From positions 138,776,351 through 138,840,350 of the forward strand of contig CP136062.1 in assembly GCA_032622095.1 (NCBI GenBank): a stretch of DNA of 64,000 nt, written 5' to 3'. A program made the translations under genes and the position numbers. Position 1 is the first letter of the stretch, and the number at the start of each line of letters is the position of its first letter. Under the pieces are notes generated by a model that was not told the DNA's origin, made no database searches, and saw only the letters and a program-made list of their open reading frames with translations. This DNA is from Siphonodentalium dalli (lineage: Eukaryota > Mollusca > Scaphopoda > Gadilida > Siphonodentaliidae). Positions 34,160-46,375 of this stretch are shown here, piece after piece.

Positions 34160-36150
34160 ACTTATATGTGGATATCGGCGAATAGCAATCTTATCAATGA
34201 TAGTGCATATCCGCTCGCCATCCGTGACGCAAACGACACCAAATGTGATTTAATTCATGGTATGTCATTAGAGAAAAACGTGTATGAATTTGGTGGAATT
34301 TGGTTCATTAAATCAATAGTTGATGTAACGCTGACTCGAACAACGCCATATTGCGAAGGTGATTATGTATTCGTTTGGTGGAAATCAGCGACAAAACTAT
34401 TTCACCATATTGTTTTAATTTCTCCTCCCACCAACAGCGTCATTTTAGAAAATTTTAACCCGCACCATTATCTTCCTTGTAAAAAGCTACCCCTCTTAGA
34501 ACGCCTTGGTGCCATCTCGATTGTACCGCGTGAAGTTATATATAGAACGCACATATACAGACAAAAAGACAGACAGACAGCACGATTTTATTTCTTGTAT
34601 CATTTGAGAAGAACGTGTCTGAATTTGATGGTAATTGGTACTAAAAATATTTTGTATCAGTTTTGGTGACCCTCCCGTCCCTATTTCGGACTCAAGCTGC
34701 ACACAGTAAGACTCATTAGAGATTAGAGATGCATATATATTAAATTGTTGAAAATTGGCGAGTATACAAATTCGTATCAAATTTAAGGTCCCCATATCTC
34801 TCACCCATAGGGCACCAATTTGGTGTATCTAAACCACACGATAAGATTCCTCGTATCACGGAGAAGAATATGTTACTAAAAATATTTTGTATCAGTTTTG
34901 GTGACCCTCCCGTCCCTATTTCGGACTCAAGCTGCACACATTAAGACTCATTAGAGATTAGAGATGCATATATATGAAATTGGTGAAAATTGGCGAGTAT
35001 ACAAATTCGTATCAAATTTAAGGTCCCCATATCTCTCACCCATAGGGCACCAATTTGGTGTATCTAAACCACACGATAAGATTCCTCGTATCACGGAGAA
35101 GAATATGTATCAATCTGGTGGAAATCGGCACTAAACATATAGATATAATTTTTTGTGTCCCTCTCATCTCTATACACCACTGACTCGAATGACCCCACTT
35201 GTGACATCCTTAAACCACACGATTACACTCCTGATATCATGGATATGATTGTTTATAAGTTTGGTGATAATCGGCGACTAAACAATTTTTTTTATCAAAT
35301 TTGGTGCCAATTCCTCCCCTCTCCATCTCTCACCCAAACAGCACCACTATGGCGTCTTTAAATCACGATTAGATTCCTCGTATCATGGATAAGAACGTGT
35401 ATCAATTTGGTGGAAATTGGCGCTAAATAAATTGTGCATCAATTTTGGTGCCCCTGTCCCTTTCAATGATACCCTGACTCGAATGAGGCCACATTTGGCA
35501 GATAAAAGCCACACCATTAGACTCATCATACCATGGGGATGATTTTGTATAAGTGTGGTGGCATCGGCGACTTATTATCAAATTTAGTGCCCACCCCCTC
35601 CCAATCTCTCATCCAAAAACAACAATTTGGCGTTGTTAAATCGCACAATTAGATTCCTTGTATCATGAAGAAGAATATATATCAATTTGGTGGAAATCGG
35701 CGCTAAAATTAGTTTTATCAATTTTGGTGCCCCTCTCCCCTTCCGTTCATCCCTGACTCAAACGACGCCACTTTTGACATATCTTCATATCATGGGGATG
35801 ATTATATGTAAGTTTCTTTGCAATCGGCGACAGAAGAAAAAAATCTGCCCCCCCCCCCCTTCCGGGCACCCCTGACGCGAACGGCGCGACTTTTGCCATA
35901 TTTAAACCACGCCATTAGATTCCTCATATTATGGGGATGATTATATATAAGTTTGGTGGCAATCGGCGACATTTTTTTTCTTCTGCCCCTCCCCCTTTTC
36001 TGCCCCTGACAACAACGGCGTCACTTTAGAAAATTCTAACCCCGACCATTATCTTTCTCGTAAAATGCTACTCATAGTAGACCCCTTTGGCATCATCTAG
36101 ATGGTCCCCTGTGGATTTCTATAGAACACAGACAGACAGACATTCGCAAA
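34160..36150 (+). repeat. Diverged tandem array, about 230-bp units
   Basis: Units share 'TTTGGTGGAAATCGGCG', 'ATCAATTTTGGTGCCCCT', 'CCTGACTCGAACGACGCCAC' and 'AAACCACACNATTAGATTCCTC'. Two consecutive units (34632-34870 and 34872-35100) are nearly identical and recent, while the rest are old. Two 'ACAGACAGACAG' stretches (34558-34581, 36128-36141) end similar blocks. The 167-codon ORF at 34166-34669 lies in the repeat and has no recognisable domain. Confidence 0.6.
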
Positions 36151-36167
36151 TATAGATATAGAAGAAG

Positions 36168-36420
36168 AGAGTTTCAAACTGAATTCTAGCGGTGCTATGT
36201 TGCTAAACTGCTAAGGTCGTAAGGAATGAAAATATTAAAAAAGAGAGCTTCAAAGTGAATTCTAGCGGTGCTACGCTGCTAAACTGCTAACGAATGAAAA
36301 TATTAAAAAACAAGGGTTTCAAACTGAATTCTAGCGGTGCTATGCTGCTAAATTGCTAAGGAAGGAAAATATTAAAAAAGAGAGTTTCAAACTGAATTCT
36401 AGCGGTGCTACGCTGCTGTA
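36168..36420 (+). repeat. Tandem array of four units of about 70 bp
   Basis: GAGTTTCAAACTGAATTCTA, GCGGTGCTATGCTGCTAAAC and AATGAAAATATTAAAAAA repeat with starts near 36171, 36247, 36316 and 36384. The last unit is cut at GCTACGCTGCT by the 3' end of the LINE that follows. Confidence 0.75.
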
Positions 36421-38905
36421 TTTGTATCTGTATGTATACAATGCAGGAGCCGATTACGGCCGTAGGCGCATTGGTGGAGGAGGATGTCGGGTTGGTGGTG
36501 GCGCTGCAACATGATCAGTGTCTGGTTGTTCCCCTCGCAGAGCAGATAAAAAACCGTCAATGTCACTGATACCAACAACTGACTGTTCCGGGTGGTTCCA
36601 TTCCACAGTTGTTTTAACAAAGGAGTGTTCGTATTGTGAGCTGCTGGTACGCAGAAGGTGGAACGATTATGTGTTGTTACACACCTCCTTCTCCACCGGA
36701 TTTTGACTGACACAGTCCTCAAATTGTGTTGGCTTTATTTTCCTTGTGTCTTTCTTCTTGTTTTTTAGATAATCAGGCTTAGGAAGGGCTGGGACCAACC
36801 CCTTGACTATTTTGTGGTATTGAACCAGTCGCTGTTCTTTCCTTCTTTCTTCGAGGGGTGGGAGCTTTATCTCAGACAGCATGCCTGTGACTGATCCATC
36901 ATCTCGTCTGTATGTGTTCTTTATGAAGCGTGCGGCTCTTCTTTGCACCTTCTCTAGTCTGGTGATGTCGGTGGGGTGGTGAGGGTCCCAAAAACGACAG
37001 CACCATAGTCCATGATGGATCGTGCAAGCGCGATGTAGGCTTCTTTTTGCAGGTCTCAGGTGCATGGCGAATGTTCCTTCTGTGTAGACCCAACGCACAG
37101 CTAGCCTTCTTTGCTGTCTTCTTGATGTGTGTAGCGCAGGTTAAGTCATCTGAGAATGTGATGACAAAGTAGGGGTTTTCGGTGACTGTTTGAAGAATGT
37201 GGCCGTCCAATTGATACATGTATGGTGTTTTTTGACGGATGTTCATTAGTAGCATTTTTAGCATTGAATTTCATGCCCCATGTATCAGTCCATTCTTCAA
37301 GTGCACGGAGGTCATTATGTAGGATGTTATGGTCCTTCTGGTTCTTCACCGCCCGGTATAGCAGAGAGTCATCGGCAAACAACCGCACTTGGGAGCGGAC
37401 GCAGTTTAGTAAGTCATTTATGTGGATCAGGAATAGTAAAGGACCCAGGATATTCATTGTGGTACGCCGGATTTCACTGGGGCATATGATGAGCAGGATC
37501 CGTCGATGGTGACTCGCATCAGCCTTACCGTGAGAAAAGTCTTCAACCATGATAGTATGGGTCCGGTGATACCGTGGCTCGCGGCCTTCTGCAGGAGCTT
37601 GTTGTGAGGGACAGTATCAAAAGCTTTCGAAAAGTCAAGGAAGGCGATGTCGGTTTGAAATTTGTTGTCCAGTGATCGGAGTAGGTCCTCTGATGTTGTC
37701 ATGAGTTGGGAGGTACAGGAAAACCCTGATCGAAAGCCATGGTTGAGATTGGTGAGTACAGAGTGTTTCTCAAGATGATTCAGGAGGTGTCGGCATATGA
37801 TGTGTTCTAGGATTTTACAGCAGCCTGATGTGAGGGATATTGGTCGGTAACTTTCAGCTATGTGGACGTCACCTTTTTTGAAGAATGGAGCGATGTTTGC
37901 ATCAAGCCAGTATTGAGGTAGATCTCCATTTTTAAGTGACTGCTTAAAGGTGTAGGTAAGGCCGGGTGCTATAGACTTAGCACATTTTTGAGGACTTGGT
38001 TTGGTAGCTGGCCTGGTCCTGACGCCTTAGATGTCTTTGTGTCTCTGAGAAGTTTTTCCACGCCTTCGGTTGATATCTCGAGTTCTTCAACGTGGTCTTT
38101 TGTCCATGGTAAAGACCGATCTAAATTGACTGTTTAGTAGCTCAGATTTTTCTTTAGGGTCGTTTGTCAGTGTGCCTTTCGTCATCAGTGGAGCAAAACC
38201 GATGTTGCCTTGTTTCTTGGGTTTTAGGTAACTTCACAATGGCTTCCTGTTGTTTTTTGCCATGCCTTCTTCGATTACTTTATTTAGGTGTTTGTATTCA
38301 GCTCTTCTCATTTCTCGCCGGCATATGTTTTGATGGTGTTTATATTCAGCCCATTTCTGTTTCTTTTTAGATGATTATGGAGCCTGGCTTTCTTTTTCAG
38401 CATCCTCTTTGGCTTCCTGGTCATCCATGGAAGTTGGTTGTTGCGTCTTCTTGATGCCCTTGGTGTGTGCTCGTCTATGGTTTTCAGGATCCCATCTTTG
38501 AAGCAGTTCCAGATATCATTGGTATCCGAGGTTCCTGGTAGTAGCCTGATTTTCTCGCTTAGAATTCTAATTTTCATGTCAATCGCAGCCCAGTCTGCTT
38601 TATCGAAGACGCATCTCTTTCTTCGTGTCAGATTTGCCTGCTGGTAAGGTCGTATGTGGCAATCTGTGATAAGCATATCGTGGTCTGAGATCCCAGGTGC
38701 ATTTGTTGATGACTTTATCACAGACGTATTGTTGGTGAGTATGATGTCCAGTTGGTTATTTTCCCTCGTTGGTGATTTGTGCATTTGTGTTAGACCGAAT
38801 TCAATACAAATCTCGCCTAATGTTTTCTGGACAGTTGAAGTCTCCGCCAATGATAATGTTTTTGAAGCTCCTGTCATCTACATCCTACATCTCTTCATCT
38901 ACATC
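36418..38905 (-). pseudogene. LINE ORF2 (endonuclease-RT), Jockey/CR1-like, broken
   Basis: Reading the minus strand, a 5'-truncated endonuclease comes first (IIIGGDFNC near 38850; SDHDMLITDCHI near 38690), then a linker. The reverse transcriptase follows with the expected blocks: SKASGPGQLPNQVL (near 38015), AFLDFSKAFDTVPHNKLLQ (near 37620), GSCSSYAPVKSGVPQ (near 37480) and a catalytic FADDSLLYR (near 37370, FADD in place of the common YADD). The C-terminal block TRLEKVQRRAARFIKNTYR (near 36940) comes last. Several frameshifts separate these pieces (189, 82, 134, 121 and 143 codons open), so it is not active. The 3' end is CATACAGATACAAATACAG (about 36420-36440), a short-repeat tail inside the 70-bp array. 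Confidence 0.85.
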
Positions 38906-38908
38906 ATA

Positions 38909-40185
38909 CACCTCTTCAAGACGGGTGGTTGAGTTGACCCGACTCAAGCAATCGGCTATTCACGCCTCTCAATGGTGATTCAGATTGAATTGATATATGT
39001 TGTTTTTCTCGTTTGATATTTGAAGTATTGTTTTCTGTTTTCTCCTGTCTCTTTTGTGTCCGTCCTGGTGATTGTTGTGTGTTGAATCCTGTATTGTTCA
39101 CGCCTGTTTCACTGTGGATAGGTACCGAGAGGCTGCTATATGCAGTGGCTACACGGGTCAACGCTTCAGCTATGTACCAATCTTTTGGCCCGACCAGAAT
39201 TCGAAGGGTAGGTAGTCCACGGCGGCTACTGGTCTAGTTGTCGATTTTTTGCTTTTCGTATGGCAACTAAAAAACTCGTATTCCTCGTAAGAATGATGAC
39301 TCAAGTTCCAATGACGCTGTGGTATTCCCTCAGTACTTGGTTCTTGGCTTTGATCCAGATGTGAAAAGACATTCTATCTTTGTCATTGATAAAAGGCTAC
39401 AAAGCATTGCTGGACAATTGAAATTTGTTAAACCAATCAAGACTGGGCCAATAAGTGGCTCTCTTTTGATTGAATGTTCAAAGAAAGTTCAATATGATGC
39501 TCTGATGCAGTTAACAATTATTGTACAAACACCAGTGTTGGTTACTCCTCACAAGACATTGAATAGTAGCAGAGCTGTGTTGCGGCCTCCCGATATAGCT
39601 GATTCTTCTGAATCAGAAATATTGGCGGAGTTGGAAATACAGGGAATCACAGAAGTCCGTAGATTTACAAAAAAACTGTTGATGGGATTCGAGTTCCTCT
39701 GAATAGTTATCTTCTAACCTTCAATCGGTGCGAACATCCACCGACATTGAAGGTTTGGTACATGAAGATAGATATAAGTACATATGTTCCAAATACATTG
39801 CGATGTTTTAATGCAAGGGCTATGGTCGGGAACATTGTAACATCCAAGAAACCATTTGTGCACGCTGTTCTGTATCTGGTCATGACCGTAAGGATCGTAC
39901 AAATCCTAAAAAATGTTCGAATTGTCAAGGTCCACATGTTGCAATGGATCGTTCATATCCATATGGGACTATGAATTCAAGATACACAGATGTAAGGCTG
40001 AGAAACATTTATCGCATATAGATGATAAGAAAATAGTTGGCGCCCAACCATCAATTTCCCAAGTGACATATACTCAGCTGCCGTTTCTAGAAAAAAGAAT
40101 GTTGATGCCGACACCCAGACACTGTCAAACAAAACTGGTCAGTATGTCACTAGCAACGCAAGTTCAAGGCGGTGCGGTTTTCTAG
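38909..40185 (+). pseudogene. LINE ORF1 (Jockey-like gag) with zinc knuckles
   Basis: The open part 39319-39702 reads LGFDPDVKRHSIFVIDKRLQ, then LLIECSKKVQYDALMQL, VTPHKTLNSSRAVLR and SESEILAELEIQGITEVRRF, the order found in Jockey-type ORF1. Frameshifts follow. A zinc-knuckle region near 39860-39950 reads CARCSVSGHDRKDR and CSNCQGPHVAMDR, with the last cysteine of the first knuckle replaced by arginine. The 3' block RCKAEKHLSHIDDKKIVGAQ ends near 40185. ORF1 proteins chaperone LINE RNA. It lies head to head with the ORF2 pseudogene at 36418-38905. Confidence 0.75.
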
Positions 40186-40490
40186 TATATTCTTGGGGTA
40201 GGCCACTCTACTGCACCGTTTATTTTGTCAAATTCTGTCCATAAATAACCAAACGGCAATGGGTACCCATTTTGCCACATTCTGTGGCAACCGCACTGGT
40301 TAGAGGGGTACGGTTTTCGGTTTTTATAATATAATTTGGGGTTGGCCAACACACTGCACCGTTTATTTGGTCAAAATCGGTTCATAAATACCGAAACGGC
40401 AATGGGTGTCCTTTTTTGCCACCTCCTGTGGCAACCGCATGGGATAGAGGGTGCGGTTTTTGGTTTTTATACGCCCGTTTGAAAAAAACT
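40170..40490 (+). repeat. Tandem units of about 145 bp, GGTGCGGTTTT type
   Basis: Two units (40172-40315, 40316-40470) share GCACCGTTTATTT, ATACCGAAACGGCAATGGGT and CCTGTGGCAACCGCA. A third copy is at 41370-41520. Confidence 0.65.
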
Positions 40491-40499
40491 GCCGTATTA

Positions 40500-41365
40500 T
40501 AGTATTGGTCTGTCAGTCCGCGCGTCCGTCCGTCCGGGCGTCCGTCCGTTAACCTGGTTTCCGGATGATAACTTTAGTTAGAGTGAACCAAATTTAATAA
40601 AATGTGGGTTTATTAGCCGAAAAGTAAGTTCAAGTTCGAATTTGGGCTCCGCCCGCCAATTTTCACCGGAGTTATGCCCTTTTATTTGACGTTTTTTGAC
40701 TTAGAAAATCCTTGAAATTTGTTGTCCGGATGATAACTTTAGTATAGTTTATCGGAATGAATCGAAATTTGGTTATGCCCCTTTTTCGACTCAGAAAATT
40801 CAGTTTTTCTTATGTTTTTTGGTTTCCGGATGATAACTCGATTTTGGAATGTTTATACGTAAAACCCGTTTTTTTGTGGATTACATATATCGAAATACAA
40901 AGTCCGAATTTCGTTTTAATCCGATAATTTTTGCGAGAGTTATGGCCCCTTTTTTGACGTAATTTGACTTATAAAATCCCTGAAATTTGTTGTCCGGATG
41001 ATAACTTTAGTTAGAGTAAACCGATTTCAATCAAATTTGGTATGTGGGTTTATTATGAGAAAAGACAGCTCAAGTTCGAATTTGGGTTCCGCCCGCCAAT
41101 TTTCACCGGAGTTATGCCCCTTATTTGACGTAATTTGACTTAGAAAATCCCTGAAATTTGTTGTCCGGTGTCCGGATGATAACTTTACTAGAGCTTATCG
41201 GATTCAATGATAATTTGGTATATTACTTTCTCCCACCAAAACACAGGTCAAGTTCAAATTTGAGTTCCGTCCGTCAATTTCTACCAGAGTTATGCCCCTT
41301 TTTTTACCAGTTTCCGCCGACCCAAGAGAGGGCGTATTTTGAACGCCCAGCGTAGCTCTTGTTCT
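40500..41365 (+). repeat. Tandem array, CCGGATGATAACTTTAG units
   Basis: A (GTCC)n stretch (about 40515-40552) leads into about five diverged units of 120-170 bp, each with TCCGGATGATAACT, AAGTTCGAATTTGGG, CCCGCCAATTTTCACCGGAG and TTATGCCCCTTT. Not coding. Confidence 0.65.
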
Positions 41366-41520
41366 AACATAGCGGGAGGTGGGCCACCCTACCGCATCGT
41401 TTATTTGGTCAAAATTGGTCCATAAATACCGAAACGGCAATGGTGTCCTTTTTGCCACCTCCTGTGGCAACCGCATGGGCTAGAAGTGTGCCGTTTTAGA
41501 TTTTTCTAACATAACATGGG
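41366..41520 (+). repeat. Third GGTGCGGTTTT-type unit
   Basis: Carries TATTTGGTCAAAATTGGTCC, ACCGAAACGGCAATGG and CCTCCTGTGGCAACCGCATG, as at 40316-40470. The CCGGATGATAACT array thus sits between copies of this unit. Confidence 0.6.
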
Positions 41521-41689
41521 TGGGCCACCCTACCGCGCGCATGCATCAGTTTTCGTATTTTTAGGTGTTATAAGACATAAATTATATTATGTGATTGGTT
41601 TATAGCTAGCTGGCGCGGCTAATAATTACGGCGAATATACACCGTATAATAATTTTGTTCATGCATGCTCCGTACTTTAGGGTCACCGT

Positions 41690-42480
41690 ATCGCGTGATG
41701 AATCGACAATCGGCTGGTCACGCATCTCTACAGCGTTTCAGATTATATTTCTGTCATCTGTTCTATTTTGTTCCTGATGTCTAGTTGTCTGTTCTCTTTT
41801 TCATTTATGTTGCTTCTTTCGTGTCATGTCACTTGGCATTTCGTCTTCATCACTGTTAAATAACAGACGGCTGCTAGGCTAGTTGTTGATTATTTGCATT
41901 TCATATGGCAACTCAAAACAAACAAAACCGTAAGAATGATCACTGATTTTGAGGTCTTCTTCGGTACTTGGGTCGTGATTGTGATCCGAATGTCAAGAGA
42001 CATTCTGTATATGTCATTGATAACACGCTACAAAGCATATCCGAACAACTAGACCTGTCAAGCCTATCAGGACTGGGATACTAAAGAGATCTCTTCTGAT
42101 TGAATGTTAGAAAATATTCCATTTGACGCTCTTATGCAATTAACATCAAATGCACAAACACAAGTGTTGATTACTCAGCGCAAGATATTTAACAGTAGCA
42201 GACATGTTTTGAGAACTCATAGTATATCTGATTATTCTGAGTAATAGAGAGTGGCTGAGTTGGCACCGCATAGAGTTACAGAAGTCCGTAGTTTTTTTAA
42301 GACAGTTGAATTGTTATCTGCTGACCATCAATCGGTGCGAACATCCATCAGCATTGAAGGTAGATATAAGTACCTTTGTTCCAAATCGATGCAAAGAAAA
42401 TAATTGGTGCTCGTCCATCAATTAAATCAATCACATACACTGCAGCCGTTTCTACAAAAAAGTTTGCTGATGCAAGCTCA
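41690..42480 (+). pseudogene. Third LINE ORF1 copy, shortened
   Basis: Matches the ORF1 at 39319-40185 from its leader (AATCGGCTGGTCACGC, near 41710) through TACTTGGGTCGTGATTGTGA, GATTGAATGTTAG and ACATCCATCAGCATTGAAGG. It then jumps from TTTGTTCCAAAT to GATGCAAAGAAAATAATTGG (near 42390), skipping the zinc-knuckle region. In-frame stops are present. The deletion differs from the one in the copy at 24220-24900. Confidence 0.65.
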
Positions 42481-42484
42481 CTAG

Positions 42485-42756
42485 CATGTTATCTGCTTAG
42501 AATATGATTTGTTTTAGGTCGATAGTTTGCTTAGAATCGTCTCATTTGGGTCTATAATGTGCTGAATATGATAGCGTTTTATTCACACTATCGACTCACA
42601 ATGAGGCGATTCTAAGCAGATTGTGTGCGGACAATGACACAAATAAGCCAACTCACGACTATCCACGTGTACGCTCTTTAACGTGTGCTTTCACCATCGC
42701 CATAATAATGGCTATGAGTCCATTATCTGCTTATTTCAGTATCAAATAATCACTAT
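42485..42756 (+). repeat. Foldback repeat family C, left part of a split copy
   Basis: Runs from ATGTTATCTGCTTAGAATAT through GGCGATTCTAAGCAGATTGT and ACGCTCTTTAACGTGTGC to ATCTGCTTATTTCAGTATC, where the 1.8-kb element interrupts it. The remaining right parts are 44554-44570 and 49986-50016. Confidence 0.6.
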
Positions 42757-44553
42757 GGCCCGATTCGTCATCTCATGTTTAAACCTGGTCTACGTAAACA
42801 TCTAGGTTTAAACCGCCGTGAGTCAGCAAAATCCGTGGTTTAAACCCGCGACCGCAGGTCTAAGTGACGCATTCGTCATCTCTGGTTTAAGCCTGGTCTA
42901 GCCAGACCAGTGGTTTAGCAGTAATGTCTCTGTATCGTCGAGATAAATAATCGTACTTTCCTAATGCGGACCGCCTCATTTTATTGATTGCGAAAATAAA
43001 TAATTACGACAGCGACCATATTTTGATTGGAAATTTATAAGCGAGAAGCACTCACACCTATAAAGCATGTGGGGATAAGTTTTTGTCAATTTCGATATTT
43101 TGTTTGCGTTTTATAAGCTTAAACCGGCAACTAAACCATCTAAATCGGCGGTCCAGTTAAACCAGCTTTACCGAGGCTAAACTTGAGATGACGAATCCGT
43201 CTGTTCTTCATCGCGGTTTAGAATTGTCAACAATCAATCAAAGGGTGGAGCTGTAAATTATCTCGAGTGGGGGCGTGTCTATGTGGCGGCTGCCGACTGG
43301 TGTTATCATGTCACAGTTGATTCATTCGCATGCTAGCTTTGCTCAGATACGGACATGTTCCTTCAATATGATTTTTACAACTACCTTGTGTGTTCTTTTT
43401 TTTTTTGGCTTGTGGCAATCACAAATACTGGTGTTTCTACGAATTCATTTGAATGGTTCAACGTTTTAATTTTGCACCAAAACCATGCTACTCCATGACC
43501 AGATATGCTATACACATAGTTTGCAATCCTAAACTTATATTGCTATACGAGTCAAATTTTATAACATATTTTGATGTAGATCATGTCACAAAGCTCTACT
43601 CTGGCTCCGCCCATAAATTCCTATAATATTCCACCAGTTCAAAACCTGGGAACTTTTAGATTTTCTGCACGACGGAAAATTTATTACATTGAAAAAAAAG
43701 CATCGCATGCAATATGGTTGCCCACTTCAAACAGTTCAGATGCCGCTTCTGGTGTGCACACATAAGCAAATTGCTTTTACTTGACTGACCTCTTGGTCCA
43801 GTATTGACTCGATTATGGAGACTTTGTTCAGCGTGAGAGGGGCCTGCGGCCCTTCGTACGAAAGGAGCCTGCGTCAAATTTACGCACTTTTGATCATTTG
43901 AACATTTTAATTTAAAAAAATATTTAATTAAATTTAAAACAAACAGTTATTACTATATATTTTTAATATTATTTCTTGTTAGATACAACTCCTTACTCAA
44001 TTTAACAACACAATTTTTTTCATTTTAAACAAATTAAATTTTCTTATTTTCAAATCAGTTGTAGACCAGTTGCGAACAGACAAACGGACATACAGCTCCT
44101 ATACACTTTAATATATACATATATAAATGCAAATACACCAAAGTTTGTCTTTGCGGGTAAAGCATCGTGTAGAAAATCTATCACAAACAAAGTGATAAAC
44201 AGTGCGTGAAACTCGTGTTGATAGACATGCCCTTTGTCAGATGATTTAAACCCACAAAGAGATCGGATTAATGGTCCAGGCGCGATACTCATTTCTCAAT
44301 GAATAAATCCATTGAGCGTGCACGTGCTCGCGATCATTTATGGCATGTCAATAACCATTATATCGGCTTGTCTTTTTGTCCGATTGGTAAGAGGGTAGTT
44401 TGACTGCTTGCTCATATCACCGACTCGAGTTGTCAATTAGCTGGAAACTGAACGACAAAAACGCCCCCTTAGACCCGGTTTGGCTGGACCGCCAATGTAG
44501 GTTTAAACCAGGTTTAAACACGGAGGTTTAAACCTGAGATGACGAATCCGGCC
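42757..44553. mobile_element. 1.8-kb element with GGCCNGATTCGTCATCTCA ends
   Basis: The left end GGCCCGATTCGTCATCTCAT (42757) and the right end TGAGATGACGAATCCGGCC (ending 44553) are inverted copies, followed inward by GTTTAAACC-rich subterminal repeats. Inside, 42870-43199 is bounded by a second inverted pair of the same type (ATTCGTCATCTCTGGTTTAA and TTGAGATGACGAAT), so a shorter relative may be nested in the larger. No transposase ORF was recognised. The host DNA on both sides is family C repeat. Confidence 0.6.
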
Positions 44554-44570
44554 ATTATGTAGCTATTAAT

Positions 44571-45021
44571 GGTTACACTGGTGTAAATAAGGTTCCGAGT
44601 GACATCTGGCGGATGCGGGAGGAATATATAGGAGAGAATAAAATAGACACTGGGCCCTGATTGGTCAATAGCCTTGTGTGCTTTTCACATAAAAAAATCG
44701 TCACACCTCTTCCCTATGATTTCCCATAGGTAAAATAACCATTGGCACAGGAATTAACCCTTTGTAGTGAAGTTTGAATTTTTTGGTGTGGTCTAAAATA
44801 TGACTGTATTTTTTTATGCGGTTCTGACACTAGTTACGAAAACATAAGATTTAAAGGCGAATTCCCTGCTAGACAGACATGATTTTTTTGTGTAAAAAGT
44901 TTCCCAAAATGTCAATTTTTCAGATTTAAAGAAAATTTTGGACCCAACATTTATATTGCCAACACTATACGCTAAAACGTTAGCACTGAGGCCTATGGAA
45001 AACATTTACACCAGTGTAACC
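44571..45021. mobile_element. Module A, copy A1 (left end of array)
   Basis: Complete inverted repeats. The left flank is TTAAT, not the TTTA of the inner copies, because it adjoins host repeat DNA. Confidence 0.85.
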
Positions 45022-45924
45022 TAAAGGGAAAAAATAGCTTTTTATCATTTTTGATTCCTGGGAGTCACTTTAAAGCATTTTAATGCATTTTACAGAGCCT
45101 GGTCTTTCAGTCCAATGAATATCTCATGCTTGATGTGGCTATTCTTGCTGCTGATGCCTTCTTTCACTTACATCAGCCAAAAAAATAGTAAGATTTTTCA
45201 TAAAAAATGCCAATTTTTCAAGGTATTTTCTAAAAATTTCAAGGTGGTAATAGTCACATGATAATGCAAATGACCCATAACATGGGCATGTCAACGACAC
45301 ATATATCAATTGTTATAAGAACCTAATTTAACAAGTATTTTGGATTTTATAGCCAGTGATATACAGATGTATATCATAAAAGTGTGTCATTTCCACTGGT
45401 GGGTATGGTCATTTGAAGGTTAATAGCACTAAAACTTGGACACATTTAAGAAAATGCTCCAGCAATTCAAAGAGAGCATATCTTTATTCAACTAATTCAA
45501 TATACACCCACATCCAGTTATCTTGGATCACCCTTGCAGACCTGAAAATGTCATATTTTATTCTTCAATGTGCTGATAAAGTCATGCGCTTGATGCTCAG
45601 CTGATCAGATCTGGACTCAATGACCTCACATCACCAGAAGTTCTCTCATGGAAAGAATATTGAACAGTCTTCCATAGCTGATCCAAGTTTGCAACACCAG
45701 ACCCCTAAAACTGAATGAAAATGGGGCCTGAACATGACTGGTGGTGGAAAATTGTGCTTTTTTGATGAATAATTTGTTAAAGGGGGGTGGGGTTAAATTG
45801 TGTGTGATAAATAAAGAACCACAGAAGTGATATTGTTTTTGAACACATTTTTTCGATTGATGGGCAATTCTGAAGAATTGTAGGGAGTTACAATTATTCC
45901 ACGAAAAAGCGGGCTATCGCTTTA
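45022..45924 (+). repeat. Module B, copy B1 (type alpha)
   Basis: Carries the alpha variants ACAGATGTATATC, ACTGAATGAAAAT and an AAAGGGGGGTGGGG run. Private change: TTTCTAAAAATTTC where the others have TTTCAAAAAATTTC. Confidence 0.8.
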
Positions 45925-46375
45925 GGTTACACTGGTGTAAATAAGGTTCCGAGTGACATCTGGCGGATGCGGGAGGAATATATAGGAGAGAATAAAATAG
46001 ACACTGGGCTCTGATTGGTCAATAGCCTTGTGTGCTTTTCACATAAAAAAATCGTCACACCTCTTCCCTATGATTTCCCATAGGTAAAATAACCATTGGC
46101 ACAGGAATTAACCCTTTGTAGTGAAGTTTGAATTTTTTGGTGTGGTCTAAAATATGACTGTATTTTTTTATGCGGTTCTGACACTAGTTACGAAAACATA
46201 AGATTTAAAGGCGAATTCCCTGCTAGACAGACATGATTTTTTTGTGTAAAAAGTTTCCCAAAATGTCAATTTTTCAGATTTAAAGAAAATTTTGGACCCA
46301 ACATTTATATTGCCAACACTATACGCTAAAACGTTAGCACTGAGGCCTATGGAAAACATTTACACCAGTGTAACC
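45925..46375. mobile_element. Module A, copy A2
   Basis: Flanked by TTTA and TAAA (TA duplication). Private change: GGGCTCTGATTGG where the other array copies have GGGCCCTGATTGG. Confidence 0.85.

Noticed and set aside
34166-34669. 167-codon ORF
   Set aside because: Overlaps the diverged 230-bp tandem array and ends in the ACAGACAGACAG tract. No domain recognised.
45413-45604. 63-codon ORF repeated in every B module, and a 63-codon minus ORF in every A module
   Set aside because: They recur only because the modules are copies. They begin on non-ATG codons, are short, and show no domain; the solitary diverged A copy does not keep the frame.
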